33,092 bases of DNA from Rubrivivax sp. (GCA_027487905.1 JAIYCR010000035.1:1-33092), one strand, 5' to 3'; counted from the stretch's first letter, positions 8,158 to 20,134 are shown. Notes: generated by a model from the sequence alone, not told the origin. Numbers and translations: made by a program.

Positions 8158-9021
8158 ATGGTCGAGCCCCTGAGGGTGTTGTGGGTCGGGGCCGACGCCC
8201 CCGAACTTCAAGGCGTCCTGTGGACGCAGGCCGCCGACATCGACGCGGGTGAAGTCGCCCTGGACACCGACCCCCGCCTGAGCGCTGCCGTGCTGCGCCT
8301 GAGCGGTCCGCACGATGCGCTGCGCGCCTTCAGCCGTCCGGACACGCCCTGGGCGCGTCAAGCCGTGCTGGTGTGGCCCCGGCAGGACGACCCGGCACAG
8401 GACGAGTCGCTCTATGCCGCCGGTGTGCAGGACATCCTGGGCAGCGAGCTTCCCGCCGCCGGAGCCTGGCTCATCCGCCGCATCCGGGCGGCCCAGTCGC
8501 GCAAGCGGGTCGAGCAGGCCGCGGCCCGCGCCTATGCCACCGACCCGCTCACCGGCCTGGTGAACCGCCAGCAACTGGTCGAGCATCTCAGCCACCTGCT
8601 GGCCGTGCGCGCCCGCGAGCCGGCGCCCATCGGCGTGGTGGTGCTGCAGGTGGGCCGGCCGCAGCCCGTGGATGCCGCTTTGGCCCACGACGCCGCGCAG
8701 CTCGTGCGCCGCAAGATCGGCGTGCGCCTTCGGGCCGGCGTGCGCGCCAGCGACGTGGTCGCCGCGCTGGACGGCGAAACCTTCGCGGTGATGCTGTCGT
8801 CCATCGATTCCCCGGCCGATGCACAGGCCGTGGCCAGCAAGCTGGCGCTGGCCCTGCGCCACCCCTTCACCGTCACCGGGCAGTCCATCACCGTGCCAGT
8901 CGAGGTGGGCTACGCCGTGTCACCCGAAGACGGCACCGAGCCCGACCCGCTGATCCGCCGGGCGGCGGTCCGCAGCGCGGTCACCGGGCTGTCCGAACGT
9001 GCGGCTGCCAACGACCCCTGA
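8158..9021 (+). CDS. Degenerate GGDEF-domain protein with a receiver-like N-terminus
   Basis: A 287-residue protein. Residues 125-280 have the outline of a GGDEF domain: the entry motif ATDPLTGLVNRQQLVEHL is intact, as is the strand leading to the active site (RASDVVAALDGETFAVML). However, the G-G-D-E-F signature is replaced by D-G-E-T-F (residues 205-209), which removes metal- and GTP-binding residues, so diguanylate cyclase activity is unlikely. Residues 1-115 look like a worn receiver (REC) fold: a first strand LRVLWVG and a late GVQDILGSELP resembling the G-x-x-D-[FY]-L element of receivers, but no phospho-acceptor Asp in the expected position. It may act by protein contact or by binding c-di-GMP or GTP without turnover. 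It stands alone downstream of the tRNA; the pyrimidine-rich gap 8041-8157 shows nothing further. Confidence 0.75.
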   Translation: MVEPLRVLWVGADAPELQGVLWTQAADIDAGEVALDTDPRLSAAVLRLSGPHDALRAFSRPDTPWARQAVLVWPRQDDPAQDESLYAAGVQDILGSELPAAGAWLIRRIRAAQSRKRVEQAAARAYATDPLTGLVNRQQLVEHLSHLLAVRAREPAPIGVVVLQVGRPQPVDAALAHDAAQLVRRKIGVRLRAGVRASDVVAALDGETFAVMLSSIDSPADAQAVASKLALALRHPFTVTGQSITVPVEVGYAVSPEDGTEPDPLIRRAAVRSAVTGLSERAAANDP

Positions 9022-9060
9022 ATCCGGCCACGCTGTCCCGGCTTCGGCCCCGGCCCGGGC

Positions 9061-9777
9061 CTAGGGCGTGAGCAGCGCGAGCAGGGGAATCCACAGCGTG
9101 GACAGCACCACCTGCAGCGCCAGGGCGAGCGCCGCATAGGCCCCGGCGTCCGGGTGCACCTGCAGCGCGCGCGCTGCGCCAATGCCGTGCGAGGCGGTGC
9201 CCAGCGCATAGCCGCGAACCCGCCAGTCCGTCAGGCCCATGGCGCCGAAGATCGGCCGGGCACTGAGCGCACCGACCAGGCCGGTGAGCACCGCGAACAC
9301 CGCGGCCATCGCCGGCACGCCGCCCAGCCGTTCGGCCAGGCCCATGGCCACCGGCGCCGTCACCGACTTGGGCACGAGCGACTGCCTGACCTCGGCGGGC
9401 AGGTCGAGCAGCCAGGCCAGCAGCAGCCCGGTGGCCACCGCGGCAGCGCTGCCCAGCACCCCGGCCAGCACCAGCCGGGCGCCGTGGGCCGCCAGCTCGG
9501 CCCGCCGCTGCCACAGCGGCCAGGCCAGCGCGACCACCGCGGGCCCGAGCAGCACGTGGATGAACTGGGCGCCGGAGAAGTAGCTGGGGTAGGGGGTCGA
9601 GGTGGCGAGCAGCACGCCGCCGAGGACGAGCACGCTCCACAGCACCGGGTTGGCCGCCGGCGCCTGGCCGGTGCGGTCGTAGAACGCCTGCGCCAGCGCA
9701 TAGGTGGCGATGGTGGCGGTCAGGCCGAAGAGCGGCGTGGACGAGAGATAGGTCCAGAGCTCGACGAAGTCAGCCAT
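9061..9777 (-). CDS. lrgB: LrgB family membrane protein
   Basis: A 238-residue integral membrane protein of the LrgB/CidB family. It shows repeated hydrophobic segments, the conserved stretch FIHVLLGPAVVALAWPL near residues 72-88, the central KSVTAPVAMGLAERLGG motif, and the late ASHGIGAARALQ motif with the small-residue pattern of the family. LrgA/LrgB pairs were first described in Staphylococcus as modulators of murein hydrolase export and cell lysis; later work links family members to transport of pyruvate or glycolate. Which applies here cannot be told. The start overlaps the end of the lrgA-like gene by eight bases, so the two are translationally coupled. Confidence 0.9.
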   Translation of the reverse strand: MADFVELWTYLSSTPLFGLTATIATYALAQAFYDRTGQAPAANPVLWSVLVLGGVLLATSTPYPSYFSGAQFIHVLLGPAVVALAWPLWQRRAELAAHGARLVLAGVLGSAAAVATGLLLAWLLDLPAEVRQSLVPKSVTAPVAMGLAERLGGVPAMAAVFAVLTGLVGALSARPIFGAMGLTDWRVRGYALGTASHGIGAARALQVHPDAGAYAALALALQVVLSTLWIPLLALLTP

Positions 9778-10153
9778 GGGGCGGGTCCGGTGGGGCGCTG
9801 GGAGAAGCGCGGCCGGCCGCTGCCAGGCTGCGACGCAGCACCGCGGCCGTCACCACCAGGCCCACCCAGGTGGGCAGCACGATGGCCAGCGCCAGCTTCC
9901 AGCCCAGCGGCGCCAGCGCGCCCAGGTGGACGATGACGCCCACACCCACCGGGACGAAGAGCAGCGACAGGTGCTGCAGCAGCACCGAGGCGGCGGCACC
10001 GGCACGGCTGGCCACCACGGGCCAGGACAGCAGCGGCAGCAGCAGGGCCAGGCCCACCACCGGCCCGGGCAGCGGCAGCCCGGTGGACCGCACGATCAGT
10101 TCCCCCGCCGTCTGCAGCAGCAGCAGCACGGCCAGGCCCTGGAGTGCCAGCAT
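9770..10153 (-). CDS. lrgA: CidA/LrgA family membrane protein
   Basis: A 127-residue small membrane protein with about four TM segments. Typical features are the LQTAGELIVRSTGLPLPGPVVG segment (residues 14-35), which matches the conserved G-[ED]-x-x-x-x-x-x-x-x-P-G-x-[VL]-x-G pattern, and LLFVPVGVGVIVH in the third TM region. It is holin-like in size and topology and works with the LrgB partner encoded immediately downstream (eight-base overlap). The C-terminal tail is Pro/Ser-rich and not conserved. The CoA-transferase gene upstream ends 38 bases before (10191), on the same strand but with no clear functional link. Confidence 0.9.
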   Translation of the reverse strand: MLALQGLAVLLLLQTAGELIVRSTGLPLPGPVVGLALLLPLLSWPVVASRAGAAASVLLQHLSLLFVPVGVGVIVHLGALAPLGWKLALAIVLPTWVGLVVTAAVLRRSLAAAGRASPSAPPDPPHG

Positions 10154-10191
10154 CGCGCGGTCCTCACCGATGCCGGGGTCTGCCGAGGCCT
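10154..10191. other. Short gap between CoA-transferase and lrgA, no feature seen
   Basis: 38 bases separate the CoA-transferase stop from the lrgA start on the minus strand. I see no terminator hairpin, so read-through from one to the other is possible, but no functional link is evident. Confidence 0.3.
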
Positions 10192-11394
10192 TCAGGCGGC
10201 GGGCCAGCCGTCGCCGCGGGCCAGCGCGCTGCGGATGGCGTCGCCATGCTCATCGAGGTGGGGCGGACGCCGGTCGGCCACCGCCCGCTCGCCGTCGAAG
10301 CGGATGGGCGAGGCCACCATGGGCACGCCGTCGCGTTCGATCTGCGCGCCCCGTGCCACCACCTGCGGGTGGCGGAAGACCTCGGGCAGCTCCAGGATGG
10401 GGGCGCAGGGCACCGCCCGCGGCTCGAGCAGGGCGATCCATTCGGCGGTGCTGCGCTCGAGCAACCAGGTGGCCAGCACCGGCACCAGTTCTTCGCGGCG
10501 CTCGACCCGTGCCGGGTTGCTGGCGTAGCGGGGGTCGAAGGCGACATCGGCATGGCCGGCTGCTTCGCAGAAGCGCTGGAACTGACCGTCGTTGCCCACC
10601 GCCAGCACCAGGTGGCCGTCGCGGGTGGCGAAGACCTGGTAGGGCAGGATGTTCACGTGCGCATTGCCCATGCGCCGCGGCGTGCGCCCGCCCACCAGGT
10701 AGTTGCTGGCCTGGTTGGCCAGCATGCTGACCTGCACGTCCAGCAGGGCGGCGTCCAGGTGGCGCCCACGGCCCGTTCGCCCTCGTTCCAGCAGCGCGGC
10801 CAGAATGGCGGTGACCGAGTAGACGCCGGTGAAGAGGTCGCTCACCGCAACGCCCACCTTCTGCGGCTCGCTGCCCGGCGTGCCGTCCTTCTCGCCGGTG
10901 ACGCTCATCAGGCCGCCGGTGGCCTGGATGGCGAAGTCGTAGCCGGCCGCGTGTGCATAGGGCCCATCCTGCCCGTAGCCAGTGATGGAGCAGTAGATCA
11001 GGCCCGGGTTGTCCTTCGAGAGCGTCGCCGGGTCCAGCCCGTACTTGGCCAGCTGGCCCACCTTGTAGTTCTCCAGCAGCACGTCGGCATGCCGGGCCAG
11101 GGCCCGGACCTGGGCGGCGCCCTGCGGGTCGGCCAGGTCGATGGCCACCGATCGCTTGCCGCGGTTGGTGCTCAGGTAGTAGGCGGCGGCCCGGTCGGCC
11201 GGGTCGCCATGCCAGGGCGGGCCCCAGGCCCGGGTGTCGTCGCCGGCACCCGGCCGCTCCACCTTGATCACGTCGGCGCCGTAGTCGGCCAGCAGCTGCC
11301 CGGCCCAGGGGCCTGCGAGCACGCGGGAAAGGTCCAGCACGCGAACACCGGCCAGCGGGGCCAGCGCAACGGTTTTGTCGTCTTGTGGTGTCAC
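10192..11394 (-). CDS. Class III CoA-transferase (CaiB/BaiF family), probable glutarate CoA-transferase
   Basis: A 400-residue enzyme transferring CoA between acyl-CoA and a carboxylate. Family landmarks: PLAGVRVLDLSRVLAGPW at the start, ADYGADVIKVERPG, ADVLLENYKVG, and YCSITGYGQDGPYAHAAGYDF, where Asp153 matches the catalytic aspartate of this class. Further on come GGLMSVTGEKDG and the C-terminal PIRFDGERA segment. The substrate cannot be read from sequence, but a glutaryl-CoA dehydrogenase gene lies 840 bases away on the same strand. In that setting these proteins are related to human SUGCT, which makes glutaryl-CoA from glutarate; this is inference. The gene between them is on the opposite strand, so the two are not one operon. 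Confidence 0.88.
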   Translation of the reverse strand: MTPQDDKTVALAPLAGVRVLDLSRVLAGPWAGQLLADYGADVIKVERPGAGDDTRAWGPPWHGDPADRAAAYYLSTNRGKRSVAIDLADPQGAAQVRALARHADVLLENYKVGQLAKYGLDPATLSKDNPGLIYCSITGYGQDGPYAHAAGYDFAIQATGGLMSVTGEKDGTPGSEPQKVGVAVSDLFTGVYSVTAILAALLERGRTGRGRHLDAALLDVQVSMLANQASNYLVGGRTPRRMGNAHVNILPYQVFATRDGHLVLAVGNDGQFQRFCEAAGHADVAFDPRYASNPARVERREELVPVLATWLLERSTAEWIALLEPRAVPCAPILELPEVFRHPQVVARGAQIERDGVPMVASPIRFDGERAVADRRPPHLDEHGDAIRSALARGDGWPAA

Positions 11395-11516
11395 CGGCGC
11401 TGTCCTTCAGCATGCGCCGCCAGCGCTGGGCGGCCGGGGCGGCCCAATTTGGGCGGAAGCGGGCAGACGTCCGCAGGCCGCGCCCTCAGACTCCAGCGCG
11501 CCAACCATTCCACGGA

Positions 11517-11522
11517 AAGGAG
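11517..11522 (+). promoter_or_regulatory. Strong ribosome-binding site of the outer-membrane protein gene
   Basis: AAGGAG lies seven bases before the ATG at 11530 and fixes that start. The reading frame is open for about 1.4 kb upstream on this strand, so this site is what separates the real gene from the open frame over the CoA-transferase gene. Confidence 0.8.
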
Positions 11523-11529
11523 ATCGTTC

Positions 11530-12192
11530 ATGAAAGTTGTCTCTGGCCTTGCACTGGCCGCCATCCTGGCTTCGGCTTCCTGGCAGGCCCAGGCCTGGGG
11601 GCTCGGCGTGCGGGCGGGAACCCAAGGCGTGGGCGCCGATGTCGGGTTTCTGCTGAGCGATGACTGGTCGGTCCGGCTGGGCTATTCGGCGCTGCAGTGG
11701 GACCGCTCGGTGGACGTGACCGACATCAACTACGACGCGCGCCTGAAGCTGAGCAACCTGTCGGCGCTCGTCGAGTGGCACCCGATCGGACCTTTCCGAC
11801 TGAGTGCTGGCATCGTACCGAACCGCAACCGCATCGGCATCGGCGGCCTGCCGCCCACCACCGAATACCGGATCAACGGCAACACCTACCAGGCTTCGGA
11901 GATCGCCTTCTTCCGTGGCGAGGTCTTCACCGGCCGGCGCGTCGCGCCCTACCTGGGCGTGGGCTATGGCGTGGTGGCCCGCCGGGGGCTGAACTTCTAC
12001 GCCGACCTGGGCGCCATGTATCAGTCCTCGCCGCGGGCTGAACTGCAGGCGGCCTGCAGCGCAACGCTGAGCGCCGCCCGCTGCACCCAGCTGACATCGG
12101 ATGTGCAGAACGAGCAGCGCCAGCTGGCAGAACGCATCAACAACTTCAAGTGGCTGCCGGTCGTCAACGTGGGGGTGACCGTCGGCTTCTGA
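11530..12192 (+). CDS. Small outer-membrane beta-barrel protein
   Basis: A 220-residue exported protein. It has a signal peptide with an A-x-A site (WQAQA, cleavage after about residue 22), alternating amphipathic strands (WSVRLGYSALQW, LKLSNLSALVEW, FRLSAGIVPN, VAPYLGVGYGV, LNFYADLGAMYQ) and a C-terminal phenylalanine ending NVGVTVGF, the signature recognised by the BAM machinery. It looks like an eight-stranded barrel of the OmpW/OmpA-like size class. A loop near residues 173-205 is helical in character and contains two cysteines (C176, C185) that could form a disulfide. Substrate or role is unknown. It is monocistronic, divergent from the CoA-transferase gene and convergent with gcdH. Confidence 0.85.
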   Translation: MKVVSGLALAAILASASWQAQAWGLGVRAGTQGVGADVGFLLSDDWSVRLGYSALQWDRSVDVTDINYDARLKLSNLSALVEWHPIGPFRLSAGIVPNRNRIGIGGLPPTTEYRINGNTYQASEIAFFRGEVFTGRRVAPYLGVGYGVVARRGLNFYADLGAMYQSSPRAELQAACSATLSAARCTQLTSDVQNEQRQLAERINNFKWLPVVNVGVTVGF

Positions 12193-12202
12193 GTCGGTGC
12201 GG

Positions 12203-12222
12203 CGGGCAGGCGAAACTGCCCG
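12203..12222. terminator. Hairpin between convergent outer-membrane protein gene and gcdH
   Basis: CGGGCAG-GCGAAA-CTGCCCG is a perfect seven-base-pair stem in the 41-base gap between convergent genes, followed on the plus strand by TTGT. The T-run is poor, so termination strength is uncertain; it could serve the plus-strand gene. Confidence 0.45.
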
Positions 12223-12233
12223 TTGTCAAGGCC

Positions 12234-13421
<1,188 letters not shown>

Positions 13422-13620
13422 CGGGGTCTCCTGCCGGGCCCGGGCCCGGTGTGTGATGCAGCCGCGCATTGTCGGGCGCCTCGGCCTCCGGCGCGACCCC
13501 CGGGCCTTTGCACCCGGGTTCCCACGCCGGGCGGGGTGCCGGCCGCCCGGGCTCCATTCGGCACAATCCGCCCATCGGCTCCCCGCCGCTTTCCGCCTGC
13601 AGCGTCCTGCTTCCCCGCTC

Positions 13621-16272
<2,652 letters not shown>

Positions 16273-16280
16273 GCCCATCT

Positions 16281-16316
16281 GATCGCATCGATCGCATCGA
16301 TCGCATCCGATCGCAC
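16281..16316. repeat. Four tandem copies of a GATCGCATC unit
   Basis: Nine-base units GATCGCATC, GATCGCATC, GATCGCATCC, GATCGCAC fill half of the gap between alaS and the next gene. The unit is rich in GATC and CGAT, so the array holds several Dam-type GATC sites. It is too short and regular for CRISPR and is probably slippage-prone spacer. Confidence 0.8.
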
Positions 16317-16347
16317 CCCCTGCGCCGACCGAACACGCCGGCAGCCC

Positions 16348-17115
16348 ATGCCCGCTTCGGCCTTCCCCCGCTCGACCCGCCGCCCGGCCCATCGCTGGAC
16401 ACTGGGCCTGGGCATCGCCTTGGCCGCTTCGGTCGCGGGGGGTGTTTCCGCCCAGACGGTGCTGCCCGCTGCGGGCATCGTCACCCCGGTTCCCGCCCCC
16501 GCCTCCTCCGCCTCGGCATCGGCCACTGCCACTGCCACTGCCACTGCCACTGCCTCGGCGGTGCCCGGCGGCGAAGCGGCGGGCCTGCCCGCGCCCGTCA
16601 ACGCCGCCCGTGCGCTGGTGCGGCTCTTCTTCGAGGCCTGCGTGGCCAACGGCGGCAGCTACCAGGGGGCGGTGGATGTCGCGATCGCCCAGGGCCTGAC
16701 GCCGCAGGACCTCGAGGCGGCCGGCGCCCGCGCGCTGCTGGGCGACCTGCCCGGCGCGGTGTTCCGTCTTGACGCTTCCGACAGCGCGGTGCTGCTGGCC
16801 GTGGCCGAGCGGGGCCCCTGCCTGCTGTGGGCCGACCGTGCGCACGGTCCGGGTGTGCGGCTGGCGGTGCAGGCGGCGCTGGGCGAGCGGGCTGCACGAG
16901 GCGACCGCCTCGAAGTGGAGGCCGACCGCAAGATCGAGCACACCCAGGCGTGGCGGCAGCAGACGCTGTGGCGGCTGCGGCCGGCAGGTGCTGCTGCGGC
17001 GCTGCAGATCGGGCTGGTGAGCACCCTCACCGATGCCCCGGCGCCTCAGGTGCTGCGCGCCCAGATCGCGCCTGCATCGCCCGCCTTCGCCCCCGACGGC
17101 CTGCCGCTGCGCTGA
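16348..17115 (+). CDS. Exported protein of unknown function
   Basis: I do not recognise this 255-residue protein. It has a basic N-terminus and hydrophobic core (about residues 17-33) ending in VSAQ, a likely signal peptidase site near residue 35, so it should be periplasmic. A low-complexity Ala/Thr/Ser stretch (about residues 50-72, with five Ala-Thr pairs from a six-base DNA repeat) links to a folded part. That part contains ALVRLFFEACVANGGS, QGLTPQDLEAAGARALLGDLPG, SDSAVLLAVAERGPCLLWADR and a beta-rich C-terminus. The two cysteines (in FEACV and RGPCLLW) could pair. A similar layout, short helical domain then a ligand-type beta half, occurs in other small periplasmic hypothetical proteins of betaproteobacteria. 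It may be co-transcribed with alaS. Confidence 0.75.
   Translation: MPASAFPRSTRRPAHRWTLGLGIALAASVAGGVSAQTVLPAAGIVTPVPAPASSASASATATATATATASAVPGGEAAGLPAPVNAARALVRLFFEACVANGGSYQGAVDVAIAQGLTPQDLEAAGARALLGDLPGAVFRLDASDSAVLLAVAERGPCLLWADRAHGPGVRLAVQAALGERAARGDRLEVEADRKIEHTQAWRQQTLWRLRPAGAAAALQIGLVSTLTDAPAPQVLRAQIAPASPAFAPDGLPLR
16522..16551 (+). repeat. Five perfect GCCACT repeats in the exported-protein gene
   Basis: Five consecutive copies of GCCACT encode Ala-Thr pairs in the linker after the signal peptide. Copy-number change would stay in frame and only alter linker length. Confidence 0.9.
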
Positions 17116-17142
17116 ACCGGGGCGGCGCGGTGGCGCTGCGGC

Positions 17143-18162
17143 TCAGGCGTAGCGCAGCTCGCTCGCCTTGCCCCAGAACACCCGGTAGGACCACACCGTG
17201 TAGCCCAGGATGGTGGGCACCGTGATGGCACAGCCCACCGCGATGATGGCCAGCGACCCGGTGGCGCTGGCCGCATCCCACAGCGTCAGCCGGTCCATCA
17301 CCACATAGGGGAAGAGGCTGTACGCCAAGCCGAAGGCCCCCAGCACGAACACGGTCACCACCAGCACGAAGGGCAGCCAGCACAGCCGTCCGTCGCTGCC
17401 GGGCTGCGGATACACCGCCACCCGCTTGCTCGACAGCGTCAGGCGCAGCGCCACCAGCGCCGCGGCCGTCATCAGCGGAATGGGCAGCAGGGCGATGAGC
17501 GCGGGCATCTGGAACCACTTGTCGCGCACCGTCTCGCTGACCACCGGCGTGACGATGGAGATGAGCGCCATTCCCAGCACCACCGGCAGCCAGGCGATCT
17601 TGGCCCAGCGCACCGCCAGGCGCTGCAGCTCGCCCTCGGTCTTCATGACGAGCCAGGTGGCGCCCAGCAGCACGTAGGCCGCGGGCAGCAGCACCGCGAT
17701 GACGGCGGCGAACACCTGGAAGGCCCAGCCCGACTGCAGCCCGGTGATGTAGTGACCCAGCATCCAGCCCTGGCTGGCTGCGGCCAGGCCCGAGCCGAAC
17801 CAGAAGGCCCGGTTCCAGCGCGGCTTGTGCACGTCCTGCGCCTTGACCCGGAAGTCGAAGGCCACGCCGCGCAGGATCAGCCCCACCAGCATCAGCGCCA
17901 CCGGCAGGTAGAGCGCGGTGAGGATCATCCCGTGCGCCTTGGGGAAGGCGATGAGCAGGATGCCCACGCCCAGCACCAGCCAGGTCTCGTTGGCATCCCA
18001 GAAGGGCCCGATGCTGGCGATCATGGTGTCCTTCTGCGCATCGCTCGCGCGGTGAAGCAGCAGGCCCACGCCCAGGTCGTAGCCGTCGAGCACCACGTAG
18101 ATCAGCATGCTCAGGCCCATCAGGCCCATGAAGATGACGGGCAGTGCTTCGGCCCAGTTCAT
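17143..18162 (-). CDS. cydB: Cytochrome bd ubiquinol oxidase subunit II
   Basis: A 339-residue membrane subunit of the quinol oxidase that reduces oxygen without pumping protons. It begins MNWAEALPVIFMGLMGLSM and has GYDLGVGLLL, IGPFWDANETWLVLGVGILLIAFP, and LPVALMLVGLILRGVAFDFR, all conserved in CydB/CioB, followed by the second repeat with VVMDRLTLWDAAS and a final TM with PTILGYTVWSYRVFWGKA. Its ATG overlaps the TGA of cydA (ATGA), so the pair is translationally coupled. No cydX-like small ORF is seen after its stop, and cydDC are not in the window. Confidence 0.95.
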   Translation of the reverse strand: MNWAEALPVIFMGLMGLSMLIYVVLDGYDLGVGLLLHRASDAQKDTMIASIGPFWDANETWLVLGVGILLIAFPKAHGMILTALYLPVALMLVGLILRGVAFDFRVKAQDVHKPRWNRAFWFGSGLAAASQGWMLGHYITGLQSGWAFQVFAAVIAVLLPAAYVLLGATWLVMKTEGELQRLAVRWAKIAWLPVVLGMALISIVTPVVSETVRDKWFQMPALIALLPIPLMTAAALVALRLTLSSKRVAVYPQPGSDGRLCWLPFVLVVTVFVLGAFGLAYSLFPYVVMDRLTLWDAASATGSLAIIAVGCAITVPTILGYTVWSYRVFWGKASELRYA

Positions 18163-19562
18163 CGCGCACCCTCCACCGACCGACCCGAGCCCACCGGCGC
18201 CGGCAGCGGCCGGTCGGGCACCAGGGGCTCCGGCAGCAGCGCCGACTCCGGCTTCTCGGCCATGTAGCGCACCACGCCGATGTAGGCCACGATGAGCGCC
18301 AGGTACACGGTGACGTAGAGCGCCAGCGTCAGCGCGATCAGCGGCGAGGGCACGCTGGAGGCCGCCTCGGCGGTGGTGAGCACGCCATAGACGAGGTAGG
18401 GCTGGCGGCCGATCTCGGTCACGTACCAGCCGGCCAGCGTGGCCACCCAGCCCGAAAAACTCATGCCGGCCAGTGCCCACAGCAGCGGCCGCGGCAGCCG
18501 CTCGACCTGCCAGCCGCGGCGCTTGAGCAGCCACAGCCCGCCCCAGCCCAGCAGCAGCATGGCCATGCCGATGCCCACCATCACCCGGAAGGCGTAGAAG
18601 ATCGGCGCGACCGGCGGGTGGTTGAACTCGCCCTGTGCGTTGCGGAAGCTGTCCAGGCCGCGCAGTTCGCCGTCCGGGTCGTGCTTGAGGATGAGCGAGG
18701 CGCCCTTGGGAATGCCGATGGCCGCGTGGTTGGTGCGCGCCTCGTCGTCGGGGATGGCGAAGAGCAGCAGCGGTGCGCCGCGCTCGGTCTGCCAGATGCC
18801 TTCCATCGCGGCCACCTTGGCCGGCTGGTGCTCCAGCGTGTTCAGGCCGTGCAGGTCACCGGCCAGGATCTGCAGCGGGATGAGGATGGCGCCCATCGTC
18901 AGGCCCAGGCGCATGGTGCGCGGCGTGGACCGGTTGGCCTTGCCGCGCAGCACCTGCCAGGCGCTCACCCCGGCCAGCAGGAAGGCCACCGTCAGGCCCG
19001 AGGCCAGCAGCACGTGCGCCAGCCGGTAGGGGAAGGAGGGGTTGAAGACGATGGCGAACCAGTCGGTGGGGAAGAACACGCCGTCGCGGATCTCGTAGCC
19101 CACCGGCGTGTGCATCCACGAGTTCAGGCTCAGGATCCAGAACGCGCTCATCGTGGTGCCGAAGGCCACCAGGAAGGTGGCCAGCAGGTGCACCCGCTCG
19201 CTCACCCGCCCATGGCCGTAGAGCATGATGCCCAGGAAGGTGGCCTCCAGGAAGAAGGCGGTGAGTACCTCGTAGCCCAGCAAGGGCCCTGCGATGTTGC
19301 CCACCCGCTCCATGAAGCCCGGCCAGTTGGTGCCGAACTGGAAGCTCATCACGATGCCGCTGACCACACCGAGGGCGAAGCTCAGCGCGAACACCTTGGT
19401 CCAGAAGCGGTAGGCCACCAGCCACGCGGTGTCCTGCGTGCGCAGCCAGCGCAGCCGCATGAACAGCAGCGTCCACCCCAGCGCGATCGTGATGGTGGGG
19501 AAGAGGATGTGGAAACTGATGTTGGCCGCGAACTGCATGCGGGCCAGCAGGAGGGCGTCCAT
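18159..19562 (-). CDS. cydA: Cytochrome bd ubiquinol oxidase subunit I, short Q-loop (CIO-type)
   Basis: A 467-residue heme-carrying subunit. Heme ligands and key acids are in place: His18 (in FAANISFHILFP), Glu98 (GYEVL) and Glu106 (FFLEATFLG) near the bd active site, His183 (YRLAHVLLASG) and the later Met in FRVMVGIGM for heme b558. The quinol-site GRQPYLVYG motif is present. The protein is about 55 residues shorter than the E. coli CydA because the hydrophilic Q-loop lacks the C-terminal insertion; this matches the cyanide-insensitive (CioA) branch. It is the second gene of a three-gene operon, two bases after the regulator and overlapping cydB. Confidence 0.95.
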   Translation of the reverse strand: MDALLLARMQFAANISFHILFPTITIALGWTLLFMRLRWLRTQDTAWLVAYRFWTKVFALSFALGVVSGIVMSFQFGTNWPGFMERVGNIAGPLLGYEVLTAFFLEATFLGIMLYGHGRVSERVHLLATFLVAFGTTMSAFWILSLNSWMHTPVGYEIRDGVFFPTDWFAIVFNPSFPYRLAHVLLASGLTVAFLLAGVSAWQVLRGKANRSTPRTMRLGLTMGAILIPLQILAGDLHGLNTLEHQPAKVAAMEGIWQTERGAPLLLFAIPDDEARTNHAAIGIPKGASLILKHDPDGELRGLDSFRNAQGEFNHPPVAPIFYAFRVMVGIGMAMLLLGWGGLWLLKRRGWQVERLPRPLLWALAGMSFSGWVATLAGWYVTEIGRQPYLVYGVLTTAEAASSVPSPLIALTLALYVTVYLALIVAYIGVVRYMAEKPESALLPEPLVPDRPLPAPVGSGRSVEGAR

Positions 19563-19564
19563 GA

Positions 19565-20134
19565 CTACTCCGGTTGGACAGGAAGGCCGGGCCGCGCGGG
19601 AATGCGGCCGGTGAACTCGAGCAGGCGCTGCACCTTGGCGCCCATCTTCATCAGGTGCGACAGCGTCTGGCGGTCCAGTCGCTGCACGTCGTCGAACCAG
19701 GTGGTCATCAGCTCGATCAGGTCGTGCATGTCACGCATGCGGGCCTGGGCGTGGCGGTCGGCCTCGGTGGCGGGCTCCTCCAGCAGCGCATTGCGCAGCA
19801 TCGAAAGCGTCGGCTCGATCTCGCGGCGCCGCCGCTCCTCGGCGAGCGTCTGGAAGGTCTGCCAGGCGTCGCCCGGGGCCTCGAAGAACTCGCGGCGGTC
19901 GCCGGGCACATGGCGTCGGCTCACCAGCCGCCACGACTGCAGCTCCTTCAGCCCCATGCTCACGTTGGACCGGCTGAACTCGAGCTGTTCGGCGATGGCG
20001 TCGGCGCAGATCGGCTCGGGCGAGACGAAGATGAGCGCATAGATCTGGCCGACGGTGCGGTTGATGCCCCAGCGGCTGCCCATCTCGCCGAAGTGGGCGA
20101 CGAAGCTGCGGACGAGCGGGCTCAGGGTGGACAT
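19565..20134 (-). CDS. GbsR/MarR-type transcriptional regulator of the cyd operon
   Basis: A 189-residue winged-helix regulator. The DNA-binding part is RWGINRTVGQIYALIFVSPEPICADAIAEQLEFSRSN followed by VSMGLKELQSWRLV (residues 22-70), the pattern of the GbsR branch of MarR proteins. The following helix-rich region (DAWQTFQTLAEERRRREIEPTL and on) should form the dimer. It ends two bases before cydA, so it is the first gene of the operon and likely tunes oxidase expression by a redox, respiratory or osmotic signal. The sequence shows no Fe-S or heme motif (no clustered cysteines or histidines), so the signal is unknown. A 22-base inverted repeat 50 bases upstream is its probable operator. Confidence 0.9.
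   Translation of the reverse strand: MSTLSPLVRSFVAHFGEMGSRWGINRTVGQIYALIFVSPEPICADAIAEQLEFSRSNVSMGLKELQSWRLVSRRHVPGDRREFFEAPGDAWQTFQTLAEERRRREIEPTLSMLRNALLEEPATEADRHAQARMRDMHDLIELMTTWFDDVQRLDRQTLSHLMKMGAKVQRLLEFTGRIPARPGLPVQPE

Noticed and set aside
16281-16316. Tandem repeats considered as a CRISPR array
   Set aside because: Units are nine bases and directly adjoining, with no spacers, and no cas gene is in the window.
17116-17142. A cydX-like small subunit gene after cydB
   Set aside because: Only 27 bases lie between cydB and the convergent gene; there is no room for one, and the short Q-loop CIO-type oxidases often lack it.
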